Part shown: piece after piece, positions 25,340-34,085 of the stretch | Position numbering within the stretch: position 1 is the stretch's first letter | How the letters are laid out: every line of letters starts with the position of its first letter | Assembly (NCBI RefSeq): GCF_013377535.1 | Contig: NZ_JABCJE010000019.1 | Span: 1-38,893, forward strand | Length of the DNA stretch: 38,893 bases | Source of the DNA: Donghicola mangrovi | GTDB taxonomy: Bacteria > Pseudomonadota > Alphaproteobacteria > Rhodobacterales > Rhodobacteraceae | Direction: 5' to 3' | Made by a program: the position numbers and the translations under genes | The notes under the pieces: generated by a model | The model's database searches: none | Told to the model about the DNA's origin: nothing | The model's input: the letters and a program-made list of their open reading frames with translations, nothing else

Positions 25340-28300
25340 ATGAGCACTGATCCCCGATTCATTCACCTGCGCGTCCACACCGAATATTCGCTTCTGGAAG
25401 GGGCGGTGACGGTCAAGAAGCTGAGCGGCCTTTGTACCGATGCGGGGATGCCCGCTGTGGCGGTGACGGACACCAATAACAACTTCTGCGCGTTGGAGTT
25501 TTCCGAATACGCCAAGGGGGCGGGAATCCAGCCGATTTTGGGCTGTCAGGTGTCTGTGCGCTATGTGGAGCCTGCGGTGGGTGAGCGTCCGCGGATGCCT
25601 GCGCCGGTGGTTCTGTTGGCCCAGAACGAGGGCGGTTACATGAACCTGATGAAGCTGAACTCGGCGCTGTATTTCAAGCGCGACGGGGAGCCGCCTCAGG
25701 TCACGTTGGAGGAGCTGGAGCGGTATTCGGGCGATCTGATTTGTTTGACCGGCGGGCCGGATGGGCCCGTGGGGATGCTGTTGCAGCAGGGGCAGCGGCC
25801 TGCGGCTGAGGCGTTGATGAAGCAGCTGTCGGGCATGTACGGGGATCGGCTGTATGTGGAGTTGCAGCGCCATCCGGGCGAGGATGGCTTGCCCCAGAAC
25901 GAGCGGCTGAGTGAGCGCGGATTGGTCGAGATGGCCTATGCGATGGATCTGCCCTTGGTGGCGACCAACGATGTCTATTTCCCCAAGCCCGAGATTTACG
26001 AGGCCCACGACGCGCTGATCTGTATCGCCGAGGGGTCCTATGTGGACCAGGCCGAGGCGCGGCGGCGGTTGACGCGCGAGCACTATTTCAAGTCGCCGCA
26101 GGAAATGGCGACCCTGTTTGCTGATCTGCCCGAGGCGCTGGAGAACACGGTCGAGATCGCCAATCGCTGTGCCTACAAGGCCGAGAAGCGCGCGCCCATT
26201 CTGCCCAAGTTCGCTGATGACGAGGTCGAGGAACTGCGCCGTCAGGCGTGGGAAGGTTTGGACAAGCGTCTGGCTGTGATCGAGGCCGTCGATGACCGCA
26301 AGGTCTATGAGGAACGGCTGAAGTTCGAGCTGGATATCATCGAGGGGATGGGCTTCCCCGGCTACTTCCTGATCGTTGCGGACTTTATCAAATGGGCCAA
26401 GGAGCATGACATTCCCGTTGGTCCGGGCCGTGGTTCGGGGGCGGGTTCGCTGGTCGCTTATGTTCTGACGATCACCGACCTTGATCCCCTGCGCTATAGC
26501 CTGCTGTTCGAACGCTTCCTCAACCCGGAACGTGTGTCGATGCCTGACTTCGACATCGACTTCTGCATGGATCGCCGCGAAGAGGTGATCCAGTACGTTC
26601 AGCAGAAATACGGGCGGGACAAGGTTGCGCAGATCATCACCTTTGGTGCGCTGCTGTCCAAGGCTGCGGTCCGCGACGTGGGCCGTGTGCTGCAGATGCC
26701 CTATGGTCAGGTGGATCGCCTGTCCAAGATGATCCCTGTCGAAGGGGTCAAGCCTGTGTCGATCAAGCAGGCCCTGATGGACGAACCCCGCCTGCGCGAA
26801 GAGGCGCGGAGCGAGCCTGTGGTGGATCGCCTGCTGACCTATGGCCAGCAGATCGAGGGCCTGCTCAGGAACGCCTCGACCCACGCGGCGGGTGTGGTGA
26901 TTGGCGACCGTCCGCTGGACGAATTGGTGCCGCTCTATCAGGATCCGCGGTCTGACATGCCCGCGACCCAGTTCAACATGAAGTGGGTGGAGCAGGCGGG
27001 TCTGGTGAAGTTCGACTTCTTGGGTCTGAAGACCCTGACCGTGATCCAGAACGCCATCAACCTGATCCACAAAGGCGGGCGCGATCTGCATGTGGGGCCG
27101 GATGGCACTCAGCTCTATGTCCCTGCCGAAGGGGCCGAGAACCAGATCAACGCGATCCCCCTGGACGACGAGCGGACCTACAGGCTCTATGCCGATGCGA
27201 AGACGGTCGCTGTGTTCCAGGTGGAAAGTTCGGGCATGATGGATGCGCTCAAGCGCATGAAGCCCACCTGTATCGAAGACATCGTTGCGCTGGTGGCCCT
27301 GTATCGCCCCGGCCCGATGGAGAACATCCCTGTCTACTGTGAGGTGAAGCACGGGCTGCGGCCGCTGGAATCGATCCACCCGACGATTGACCACATTCTG
27401 GCCGAAACGCAGGGCATCATCGTTTATCAGGAACAGGTGATGCAGATCGCTCAGGTCATGGCGGGCTACAGCCTTGGCGGCGCGGACTTGCTCCGCCGTG
27501 CGATGGGTAAAAAGATCAAAGAGGCGATGGACGCCGAACGCCCCAAATTCACCGAAGGGGCCAAGAAGAACGGCGTAGACGACAAGAAAGCAGGCGAAGT
27601 GTTCGACCTGCTGGAGAAGTTCGCAAACTACGGCTTCAACAAATCCCACGCGGCGGCCTATGCGGTGGTGTCCTACCAGACCGCGTGGCTCAAGGCGAAC
27701 CATCCGGTCGAGTTTATGGCGGGCGTCATGAACTGCGATTCCCACCTGACCGAAAAGCTGGCCGTCTATGCCGACGAAGTCCGCAAGGCCAAGGACAAGG
27801 GCGGTCTGGGGATCGAGATCGTGCCGCCTTGTGTGAACCGATCGCTCGCGACGTTCGATGTGGCCGATGGCAAGCTGGTCTATGCGCTGGGCGCGCTGAA
27901 AAACGTTGGCCAAGACGCTATGCGCCTGATCGAGAACGCGCGGGATGGGCAGCCGTTCAAGACGCTGTTCGATTTCGCCCGCCGTGTGGACCTGAAGCGT
28001 GTGGGCAAGCGCCCGCTGGAAATGTTGGCGCGGGCAGGGGCCTTTGATCTCTTGGATAGCAGCCGTGCGCGGGTGTTCGATAGCCTTGATGCGCTGGTGC
28101 AGTATTCGGCCGCGATCCACGAACAGCGAGCGTCCAATCAGGTGTCTCTGTTCGGCGATGCGGGCGATGACCTGCCCGAACCGCGCCTGTCCAAACGCAA
28201 CGACTGGCTGCCCGCCGAACGTCTGGCCGAAGAATTCCGCGCCATCGGGTTCTACCTGTCAGGCCACCCGCTGGACGACTACCGCGCGGTGCTGAAACGC

Positions 28301-28855
28301 AAGAAGGTCATGACCTTTGACGAGCTGTCCCGCAAAGTCCAAGAGGGCCCGCAGCTGGCCAAACTGGCGGGCGTTGTCGCCTCGCGGCAGGAACGGAAAT
28401 CGGCGAAGGGGAACCGGTTCGCCTTTGTCCAGTTGAGCGACCCCACGGGCCAGTTCGAAGTCACGCTTTTTTCCGAGGCTTTGGAGAAATCCCGTGAATT
28501 CCTGGACAGCGGATCTAACGTCGTGGTGACGGTCGAGGCGACCTACGAATCAGAGCAAGTCAAACTGCTGGGCCGAGGGGTCGCGCCACTGGATGCGATG
28601 GTCGCGGACGCCGGATCGAACGGGCTGCGGATTTATGTGGATACGGCCGAGGTGCTGCCCATGATGGCCGCCCTGCTAGAGGACGCCGCGAAATCCGCGC
28701 CGCGCTCTTCGAAGGGGCCGATCTACTGCTGCCTGCTGTCCGAGGAACTGCCCGGCGAGGTCGAGATCGACTTGGGCGCGCAGTTTCCTGTCAGCCCCCA
28801 GATCAAGGGCGCACTCAAAAGCATGAATGGCATCTTGCAGGTCGAGGACATCTGA
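25340..28855 (+). CDS. dnaE: DNA polymerase III alpha subunit
   Basis: A 1171-residue replicative polymerase, the usual DnaE1 length. Order: an N-terminal PHP domain starting FIHLRVHTEYSLLEGA; the polymerase palm with GPGRGSGAGSLVAY and the catalytic PDFDIDF (D403, D405) plus FDFLGL (D559), close to E. coli positions; fingers and tandem HhH region (NYGFNKSHAAAYAVVSYQTAWLK); and an OB-fold near 1005-1085 (LAGVVASRQERKSAKGNRFAFVQLSD). The error-prone DnaE2 is excluded by length and sequence. No clear Shine-Dalgarno precedes the ATG. Codons TTA, CTA and TCA are absent from about the first 927 codons, a sign of strong codon selection. Confidence 0.97.
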   Translation: MSTDPRFIHLRVHTEYSLLEGAVTVKKLSGLCTDAGMPAVAVTDTNNNFCALEFSEYAKGAGIQPILGCQVSVRYVEPAVGERPRMPAPVVLLAQNEGGYMNLMKLNSALYFKRDGEPPQVTLEELERYSGDLICLTGGPDGPVGMLLQQGQRPAAEALMKQLSGMYGDRLYVELQRHPGEDGLPQNERLSERGLVEMAYAMDLPLVATNDVYFPKPEIYEAHDALICIAEGSYVDQAEARRRLTREHYFKSPQEMATLFADLPEALENTVEIANRCAYKAEKRAPILPKFADDEVEELRRQAWEGLDKRLAVIEAVDDRKVYEERLKFELDIIEGMGFPGYFLIVADFIKWAKEHDIPVGPGRGSGAGSLVAYVLTITDLDPLRYSLLFERFLNPERVSMPDFDIDFCMDRREEVIQYVQQKYGRDKVAQIITFGALLSKAAVRDVGRVLQMPYGQVDRLSKMIPVEGVKPVSIKQALMDEPRLREEARSEPVVDRLLTYGQQIEGLLRNASTHAAGVVIGDRPLDELVPLYQDPRSDMPATQFNMKWVEQAGLVKFDFLGLKTLTVIQNAINLIHKGGRDLHVGPDGTQLYVPAEGAENQINAIPLDDERTYRLYADAKTVAVFQVESSGMMDALKRMKPTCIEDIVALVALYRPGPMENIPVYCEVKHGLRPLESIHPTIDHILAETQGIIVYQEQVMQIAQVMAGYSLGGADLLRRAMGKKIKEAMDAERPKFTEGAKKNGVDDKKAGEVFDLLEKFANYGFNKSHAAAYAVVSYQTAWLKANHPVEFMAGVMNCDSHLTEKLAVYADEVRKAKDKGGLGIEIVPPCVNRSLATFDVADGKLVYALGALKNVGQDAMRLIENARDGQPFKTLFDFARRVDLKRVGKRPLEMLARAGAFDLLDSSRARVFDSLDALVQYSAAIHEQRASNQVSLFGDAGDDLPEPRLSKRNDWLPAERLAEEFRAIGFYLSGHPLDDYRAVLKRKKVMTFDELSRKVQEGPQLAKLAGVVASRQERKSAKGNRFAFVQLSDPTGQFEVTLFSEALEKSREFLDSGSNVVVTVEATYESEQVKLLGRGVAPLDAMVADAGSNGLRIYVDTAEVLPMMAALLEDAAKSAPRSSKGPIYCCLLSEELPGEVEIDLGAQFPVSPQIKGALKSMNGILQVEDI

Positions 28856-28890
28856 TCGGGGCGGGCGGCCTGTGGCGGCGGCCCCGACAT

Positions 28891-28940
28891 GAGTATTTAT
28901 AGCAAAAAAGAAGCCTGCTTTCTGCTTTGTCCAAATACTC
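28891..28940. terminator. long imperfect palindrome from two facing motif copies
   Basis: Copy 3 of the dispersed motif (28891-28914, GAGTATTTATAGCAAAAAAG...) and copy 4 on the other strand (28917-28940, ending CCAAATACTC) face each other two bases apart. About 16 of 24 positions pair, with perfect ends GAGTATTT/AAATACTC. It lies between convergent dnaE and slyX, so a bidirectional terminator is likely. The stem centre is A-rich on one side and T-rich on the other. Confidence 0.6.
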
Positions 28941-28960
28941 AAAATGTTGGAACGGCAGGG

Positions 28961-29167
28961 TCAGTAGTGTGGCGGACGTTCGTCGCCGACGATCTCGGCC
29001 ACACCGGCAGAGGCCTCGCGGGCGGCTTCGCGTTCCATCAGCATTTGGACCCGGCGGGTCAGGACCGAGATTTCCTTTTCCTGCCGCGCGACAACGTCCG
29101 ACAGGTCGTCGACGGACTTCAAGAGGTGGGCAAGGCGTTCTTCGATGAGGTCGATGCGGTTTTCCAT
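28961..29167 (-). CDS. slyX: SlyX family protein
   Basis: A 68-residue protein with the SlyX pattern: an N-terminal coiled coil with heptads (IDLIEERLAHLLKSVDDLSDVVARQ, then EKEISVLTRRVQMLMER) and the hallmark ending PPHY. SlyX proteins are widespread but their function is not established; in Escherichia coli the gene lies beside slyD. Here it is convergent with dnaE and divergent from hisS across 109 bp. The ATG at 29167 has only a weak ribosome binding site. Confidence 0.88.
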   Translation of the reverse strand: MENRIDLIEERLAHLLKSVDDLSDVVARQEKEISVLTRRVQMLMEREAAREASAGVAEIVGDERPPHY

Positions 29168-29276
29168 AAGGTCGCTCTAGTGTTTTGATTGGGGATTGTC
29201 ACGTCCCGCCGCTTGCCCCCGCGGCGTTCAAACGCTACACCGCGCCGCGAAAAGACCCCTTATCAGGAGCGTTCCC

Positions 29277-30773
29277 ATGGCCAAAGTCAAGAAGCAGCCC
29301 CGGCCCAAGGCCGAAACCCCGAAAGGCTTTCGTGACTATTTCGGCCATGAAGTCACCGAGCGTCAGGAAATGCTGCGCCAGATCGCAGAGGTCTATAGCC
29401 ACTATGGCTTTGATGCCTTGGAAACGAGCGCGGTCGAAACCGTCGAGGCGCTTGGGAAATTCCTGCCCGACGTGGATCGCCCGAACGAAGGCGTTTTCGG
29501 CTGGGAAGAGGAAGACAGCGGCTGGGTGGCCCTGCGCTATGACATGACCGCGCCTTTGGCCCGCGTTTATGCTCAGTTCCGCAACGATCTGCCGACCCCC
29601 TATCGCCGCTATGCGATGGGCCCCGTCTGGCGCAACGAAAAGCCCGGCCCCGGCCGCTTCCGCCAGTTCTACCAGTGCGACGCGGATACCGTGGGGGCGC
29701 CTTCGGTCGCGGCGGATGCCGAGATTTGCGCGATGCTGTCGGATACGCTGGAGCGTGTTGGTATTCCCCGCGGCGACTACATTGTGCGCATCAACAACCG
29801 CAAGGTTCTGAACGGCGTCATGGAAGTGGCAGGCGTTCTGGACCCGTCCGATGAGACCAAGTTCGAGGCCGAGCGCGGCATCGTTCTGCGCGCTATCGAC
29901 AAGCTGGACCGCTTGGGCGAGGACGGTGTGCGTGCCCTGTTGGGTGAGGGCCGCAAGGACGAGAGCGGCGACTTTACCAAAGGCGCTGGTCTGGGGGCCG
30001 AGCAAGCCGAGGTCGTCATGGGTTTCATGGCGGCGCGTCGGGATACTGGTGCGGAAACCTTGGCCCGTCTGCGCGAACTGGTTGGTGGCAGCGCCATCGG
30101 TGCCGAAGGCGTGGACGAGCTGGAAGAGATCGCGACCCTGCTGGATGCCCAAGGTTATGGCCCTGACCGCATCATCATCGACCCCTCGGTCGTGCGGGGT
30201 CTGGGCTACTACACCGGTCCCGTCTATGAGGCCGAGCTGACCTTCGAGATTTTCGATGAAAAGGGCCGTAAGCGCCAGTTCGGCTCGGTGGCCGGTGGTG
30301 GCCGTTATGACGATCTGGTCAAGCGGTTCACTGGTCAGGTCGTGCCCGCGACTGGCGTGTCGATCGGTGTGGACCGTCTGCTGGCCGCTCTGCGTGCCAA
30401 GGGCCGCATCGGCCAAGAGGGCGCCCGTGGCCCCGTGGTCGTGACGGTGATGGATAAGGCCCGTATGGCTGACTACCAGTTGATGGTGCGCGAACTGCGC
30501 GAGGCTGGCATTCGCGCCGAGGTCTATCTGGGTAACCCCAAGAACTTTGGCAACCAGCTGAAATACGCGGACAAGCGCAACAGCCCCGTGGCCGTCATCG
30601 AAGGCGGGGACGAGGCGGATCGCGGTGTGGTCCAGATCAAGGACCTGATCCTTGGCGCCAAGATCGCCGAAGAGGCGACTTTGGAGGAATGGAAAGACCG
30701 TCCGTCGCAGTACGAAGTGGCACGCGGCGATCTGGTCGCCAAGGTGCGCGAAATTCTGGATCTGTACAAATGA
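29277..30773 (+). CDS. hisS: histidyl-tRNA synthetase
   Basis: A 498-residue class II synthetase charging tRNA-His. The ATG at 29277 follows CAGGAG; an upstream frame without support is ignored. Motif 2 reads [21 protein letters not shown], the histidine-specific motif is [13 protein letters not shown], motif 3 contains [15 protein letters not shown], and a C-terminal anticodon-binding domain starts near residue 385. It is longer than the common 420-residue form and lacks the usual ERPQ in motif 2. This matches the divergent HisRS of the alphaproteobacterial group whose tRNA-His lacks the G-1 base. It heads the hisS-hisZ-hisG operon. Confidence 0.96.
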   Translation: MAKVKKQPRPKAETPKGFRDYFGHEVTERQEMLRQIAEVYSHYGFDALETSAVETVEALGKFLPDVDRPNEGVFGWEEEDSGWVALRYDMTAPLARVYAQFRNDLPTPYRRYAMGPVWRNEKPGPGRFRQFYQCDADTVGAPSVAADAEICAMLSDTLERVGIPRGDYIVRINNRKVLNGVMEVAGVLDPSDETKFEAERGIVLRAIDKLDRLGEDGVRALLGEGRKDESGDFTKGAGLGAEQAEVVMGFMAARRDTGAETLARLRELVGGSAIGAEGVDELEEIATLLDAQGYGPDRIIIDPSVVRGLGYYTGPVYEAELTFEIFDEKGRKRQFGSVAGGGRYDDLVKRFTGQVVPATGVSIGVDRLLAALRAKGRIGQEGARGPVVVTVMDKARMADYQLMVRELREAGIRAEVYLGNPKNFGNQLKYADKRNSPVAVIEGGDEADRGVVQIKDLILGAKIAEEATLEEWKDRPSQYEVARGDLVAKVREILDLYK

Positions 30774-31855
30774 TCGACCGTAGCGCTCCCCGTAAACTGG
30801 CCTCTGACCTGCGTGCGCGGTTCGAGGCCTTGGGCGCCGTGCCCGTCGAGCCGCCGTTCCTGCTGTCTGCGGACACTCTGCTGGACCTCTATGGCGAGGA
30901 TATTCGCGGCCGTGCCTATGTGACTTCGGACCCCGCGCGGGGCGAGATGTTCATGCGTCCCGACTTTACCGTGCCGGTCGTGCAGATGCACATGGCCCAA
31001 GGCGCCGAGCCCGCGCGATATACCTACTCGGGCGAGGTGTTCCGCCGTCAGGAAGAGCATCCCGACCGCGCCATCGAATTCCTGCAGGTGGGCTACGAGG
31101 TCTTTGACCGTGCCGATCCTGTAGGGGCCGAGGCCGAAGTGTTTGCCCGTATCGCCGAGGCGCTGGCCCCGATGGGGCTGAAGGCCGTGATCGGTGACAT
31201 CGGTCTGCTGCGTGCCGCGATCGAGGGGCTGGACACCACCCAGCGCCGCAAGTCCGCGCTGCTGCGCCACATCTGGCACCCCCGCCGGTTCCGCGCCTTG
31301 TTGGACCGTTTCGCGGGCCGTGCGCCGGTGCCTGCCGCCCGCGAGGCGCTGCTGAACGCCGCTGACCCGATGGCAAATGCCGGTCCGATGATCGGTCTGC
31401 GCTCTGCCACCGAGATCGAGGCCCGGATCGCAGCCCTGCGCGAAGACGCGGCCACTGCGCCCATTTCCGAAGGCCAGCTGGAGCTGATCGAAGCCCTGCT
31501 GGAGGTGCGCGAAACCGCCCCCTATGCGCTGGAGCAGCTGCGTGATCTGGCGGTCGATATGCCCTCGATCAGCAAGGCTGTGGAGCGTATGGCCGCCCGT
31601 AACGCTGCGCTGGCCGATATGGGGATCGACCTAGAGACCCTGTCGTTCGAGGCCACCTATGGCCGCACCTCGATGGAATATTACGACGGCTTCGTCTTTG
31701 GCCTTATCGCCGAGGATCGCCCCGATCTGCCCCCCGTGGCATCGGGCGGGCGCTATGATGCGCTGACCTCGAAACTGGGGCAGGGCCGTGAAATTCCGGC
31801 CGTGGGCGGCGTGATCCGCCCCGGACTGGTTCTGGACCTCGGAGGTCTGTCATGA
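30770..31855 (+). CDS. hisZ: ATP phosphoribosyltransferase regulatory subunit
   Basis: A 361-residue HisRS paralogue that lacks the anticodon-binding domain and activates short-form HisG. The ATG at 30770 overlaps the hisS stop by four bases (ATGA). Core synthetase-like elements remain: [43 protein letters not shown] (motif 2-like) and [10 protein letters not shown] in place of the HisRS histidine motif. HisZ and HisG form a hetero-octamer controlling the first step of histidine synthesis, with feedback by histidine. Its fusion-like coupling to both hisS and hisG is a tidy histidine-use unit. Confidence 0.95.
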   Translation: MIDRSAPRKLASDLRARFEALGAVPVEPPFLLSADTLLDLYGEDIRGRAYVTSDPARGEMFMRPDFTVPVVQMHMAQGAEPARYTYSGEVFRRQEEHPDRAIEFLQVGYEVFDRADPVGAEAEVFARIAEALAPMGLKAVIGDIGLLRAAIEGLDTTQRRKSALLRHIWHPRRFRALLDRFAGRAPVPAAREALLNAADPMANAGPMIGLRSATEIEARIAALREDAATAPISEGQLELIEALLEVRETAPYALEQLRDLAVDMPSISKAVERMAARNAALADMGIDLETLSFEATYGRTSMEYYDGFVFGLIAEDRPDLPPVASGGRYDALTSKLGQGREIPAVGGVIRPGLVLDLGGLS

Positions 31856-32550
31856 CGATCAAGATCGGTGTGCCCTCCAAGGGCCGTCTTATGGAGAAAA
31901 CCTTTGACTGGTTCGCAGAGCGGGGCGTGGCCCTGTCGCGCGCCGGATCCGAGCGTGAATACGCGGGCAAGGTCGAAGGGATCGAGGGCGTGGAACTGGT
32001 TCTGCTGTCCGCAGGCGAGATTCCCCGTGAACTGGCCGCAGGCCGCATCCATCTGGGTGTGACCGGTCAGGACCTGATCCGCGAGAAGCTGTCCCAGTGG
32101 GAGCAGCGGGTCGAGGAACTGGCGGAACTGGGCTTTGGTCAGGCGGACCTGATCATCGCAGTGCCGCAGGCGTGGGTCGATGTGGATACGCTGGAAGATC
32201 TGGATGCGGCGGCGGCAGCCTTTCGCACCGAGCATGGCTTCCGTCTGCGCATTGCCACCAAATACCACCGTCTGGTGCGCGAGTACCTGAAGGAGCACGG
32301 TGTGGCAGACTACCAGCTGGTAGACAGCCAGGGCGCGACCGAAGGCACCATCAAGAACCTGAACGCCGAGGCCGTGGCCGACATCACCAGTTCGGGCGAG
32401 ACGCTGCGCGCCAACCACCTGAAGATCCTGTCGGACGCGCTGGTGCTGCGCTCGCAGGCGACTTTGTTCAAGGCGCGCGGTCTGAACCTGAACGATCAGG
32501 ACCGCGCCAAGCGCACCGAGCTACTGAAAAAGCTGGGAGTGTGGAATTAA
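31852..32550 (+). CDS. hisG: ATP phosphoribosyltransferase, short form
   Basis: A 232-residue catalytic subunit that condenses ATP with PRPP, the first step of histidine synthesis. It lacks the C-terminal regulatory domain of long HisG, which fits the presence of HisZ. Recognisable parts are [17 protein letters not shown] at the start, IHLGVTGQDLIREK, and the PRPP-loop region DITSSGETLRAN. The ATG overlaps the hisZ stop by four bases. The TAA stop at 32548-32550 overlaps the stop codon of the convergent DsbA-family gene and lies in a hairpin loop. Confidence 0.96.
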   Translation: MTIKIGVPSKGRLMEKTFDWFAERGVALSRAGSEREYAGKVEGIEGVELVLLSAGEIPRELAAGRIHLGVTGQDLIREKLSQWEQRVEELAELGFGQADLIIAVPQAWVDVDTLEDLDAAAAAFRTEHGFRLRIATKYHRLVREYLKEHGVADYQLVDSQGATEGTIKNLNAEAVADITSSGETLRANHLKILSDALVLRSQATLFKARGLNLNDQDRAKRTELLKKLGVWN

Positions 32551-32561
32551 TCCACGCTCCC
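32535..32561. terminator. hairpin across two convergent stop codons
   Basis: GGGAGTGTGGA (32535-32545), loop ATTAA, TCCACGCTCCC (32551-32561): 11 pairs including one G-T wobble. The loop contains TTAA, which encodes the stop of hisG on one strand and of the DsbA-family gene on the other. There is no T-run, so it may be a weak bidirectional terminator or an RNA-end stabiliser. Part of the stem is coding for both proteins. Confidence 0.5.
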
Positions 32562-33194
32562 CTCGCGCAGGTCGGTCAGGAACTGCACATAGGCCTCGAC
32601 CCCCTGCGCGCCGTTCACCAGATACTTCTCGTCAAAGATCATTGCGGGCACGCTGCGGATGCCCTGAGAGGTCCAGTACCCTTCGTGGTCGCGGACCTCT
32701 TCGGCGTATTGGTCGGACTGCAGGATTTTGCGGGCCTCGGCCCAGTCCAGCCCCAGTTCCATCACGATCACCCCTAGGGTGCCACGGTCACTGACATCGC
32801 GGCCATCGGTGAAATAGGCGGCGAACAGGGCCTCTTTCATCTCGGTCGCTTTGTCGAAGGTGCCGGCCCAGTGGATCAGGCGGTGCGCGTCAAAGGTGTT
32901 CACCATCCGCATGTCGTCAGTGAAGTTGAAGTCAAAGCCAACATCGGCACCGGTCTTGGTGATGTGCTCGCGGGTGGCGGCGCTTTGCTCGGGGGTGATC
33001 TGGTACTTGCCGATCAGATGCTCGCGCAGGTTCTGGCCTTCGGCGGGCATGTCGGGGTTCAGCTCGAACGGGTGCCAATAGATTTCGGCCTCGGTGTCCG
33101 TAGCCTCTAGCGCGGCTTGCAGCTGATTATAGCCGATCACGCACCACGGGCAGACCACGTCGGACACGATGTCGATACGCAAAGGTTGGTTCAT
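32547..33194 (-). CDS. FrnE-like DsbA-family oxidoreductase
   Basis: A 215-residue thioredoxin-fold protein from the ATG at 33194 (AAAGGG upstream; the GTG just before is an alternative). The active site CPWC is at residues 15-18 and the cis-proline loop is SVPAMIFD. There is no signal peptide, so it is cytoplasmic, like FrnE and 2-hydroxychromene-2-carboxylate isomerase relatives. HPFELNPDMPAEGQNLREHL and the helical insert NTFDAHRLIHWAG are typical of the FrnE group. It probably handles thiol-disulfide exchange or stress repair. It is convergent with hisG, sharing stop-codon bases. Confidence 0.9.
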   Translation of the reverse strand: MNQPLRIDIVSDVVCPWCVIGYNQLQAALEATDTEAEIYWHPFELNPDMPAEGQNLREHLIGKYQITPEQSAATREHITKTGADVGFDFNFTDDMRMVNTFDAHRLIHWAGTFDKATEMKEALFAAYFTDGRDVSDRGTLGVIVMELGLDWAEARKILQSDQYAEEVRDHEGYWTSQGIRSVPAMIFDEKYLVNGAQGVEAYVQFLTDLREGSVD

Positions 33195-33269
33195 CACTCG
33201 GGACCCTTTGTTACAGTTTGGGCATAGTTGTGCGGCGGGGCAGGGGAATGCAATCGCCCCGCCTGTGCG

Positions 33270-33701
33270 CTAAATCACACCGATATCTGCCAAGGCGGCG
33301 GACAGCTCGGGGGGCAGGGTGTCTTCGGATTCGCGGCCCTTGCGCAGGTCGCGGGGGCTGTCCTCGGGCTTGAGATACCGCCAGCCTTGGAACGGTCGGC
33401 GCGGCGCGGGTTCGGTGCGCTGCACCTCGGGGTCCAGTACGATGGCGCAGCGGCGCACCCCGTCGCCAAGGTCCACCTCGGTCAGGTCGATCACGCGCTG
33501 ACGGGCCAGAATCACGCCCTTGAACACCCAATACAAGGACCCGCCATCCAGCAGTTCGGCCTCGCGTTTGGGCCACATGCGGGTGACGTGCCAGATGCGC
33601 CCGTCAGGCCCTTTGGCATGGGGTGTTTGCTGCCAGTTCAGCAGGTCTTCGACGCTCTCTGCACCCACGCAGAGCTTTACCAGATTGATGTGTTGGGCCA
33701 T
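33270..33701 (-). CDS. DUF1489 family protein
   Basis: A 143-residue protein beginning MAQHINLVKLCVGAESVEDLLNWQ, the usual start of the alphaproteobacterial DUF1489 family. It continues with IWHVTRMWPKREAELLDGGSLYWVFKGVILARQ and RRPFQGWRYLKPEDSPRDL. There is no signal peptide or membrane segment. No reaction is known for the family; a cytoplasmic role is assumed. The ATG at 33701 is chosen because family similarity begins there. It lies 75 bp downstream of a short Cys-rich reading frame on the same strand and 75 bp upstream of the FrnE-like gene. Confidence 0.88.
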   Translation of the reverse strand: MAQHINLVKLCVGAESVEDLLNWQQTPHAKGPDGRIWHVTRMWPKREAELLDGGSLYWVFKGVILARQRVIDLTEVDLGDGVRRCAIVLDPEVQRTEPAPRRPFQGWRYLKPEDSPRDLRKGRESEDTLPPELSAALADIGVI

Positions 33702-33726
33702 GTCCACTCCGCCATTGGGGCGCAAC

Positions 33727-33901
33727 CTAGCCGATTTCGGCGGGGGGACAAGGCAGGCAGACCCCATTGTGATCGCCGTCGGGGCACGTGCCATAGGACC
33801 GCCCGCCGATGGTCAGCGGGATGCAGTTGCGGCACGGGACAGGCGCGTTCTTCTAAGTCAAAGCCATAGCGCGATTTTTCCGGACGGGGCCCGGTTTCCA
33901 A
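33727..33901 (-). pseudogene. possible frameshifted small Cys-rich (zinc-ribbon-like) gene
   Basis: From 33852 to 33727 one minus-strand frame encodes about 41 residues with five cysteines spaced CX2CX12CX8CX2C (CRNC ... GTCPDGDHNGVCLPC) and then a stop. This frame has no ATG, GTG or TTG and is closed upstream by a TAG. The neighbouring frame, open from a TTG at 33901, reads SRYGFDLEERACP up to the same point. Skipping one base near 33838 would join them into a protein of about 57 residues. This suggests a single-base frameshift or a sequence error. The family is not recognised. Confidence 0.35.
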
Positions 33902-33961
33902 CGCAGAAACAGGGGCAGGGGGCGTAGTGCCTCTGTTAACGCAATCCCCTAAATGTAGGGC

Positions 33962-33970
33962 TGTGGATAA
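33962..33970 (-). promoter_or_regulatory. perfect DnaA-box sequence upstream of nrdJ
   Basis: TGTGGATAA is the exact complement of the consensus DnaA box TTATCCACA and lies 116 bp before the nrdJ ATG in an AT-rich spacer (33940-34010). DnaA is known to regulate nrdAB in Escherichia coli. A TTGACC at 34022-34027 could be a -35 element but has no convincing -10 partner. No cobalamin riboswitch was recognised. Confidence 0.5.
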
Positions 33971-34085
33971 ATATAAATCCTATATGTGGTGACAAAAAGG
34001 CTGTTTTGGGCGATATTCACGTTGACCAAAGTTAACCCGTGCCCTAGTTAGCCCGTCCATCCTGACCCATAATTCCGAGGACACA

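Noticed and set aside
25083-25343. 86-codon plus-strand frame upstream of dnaE
   Set aside because: Arg/Gly-rich reading of the GC-rich palindromic repeat; it ends inside the dnaE start and has no protein-like features.
25067-28120. 1017-codon antisense open frame
   Set aside because: Codon-aligned shadow of dnaE; Arg/His/Gln-rich translation without domain features.
33902-34085. Cobalamin riboswitch before nrdJ
   Set aside because: Looked for because the enzyme needs B12; no B12-box-like sequence or long structured leader was recognised.
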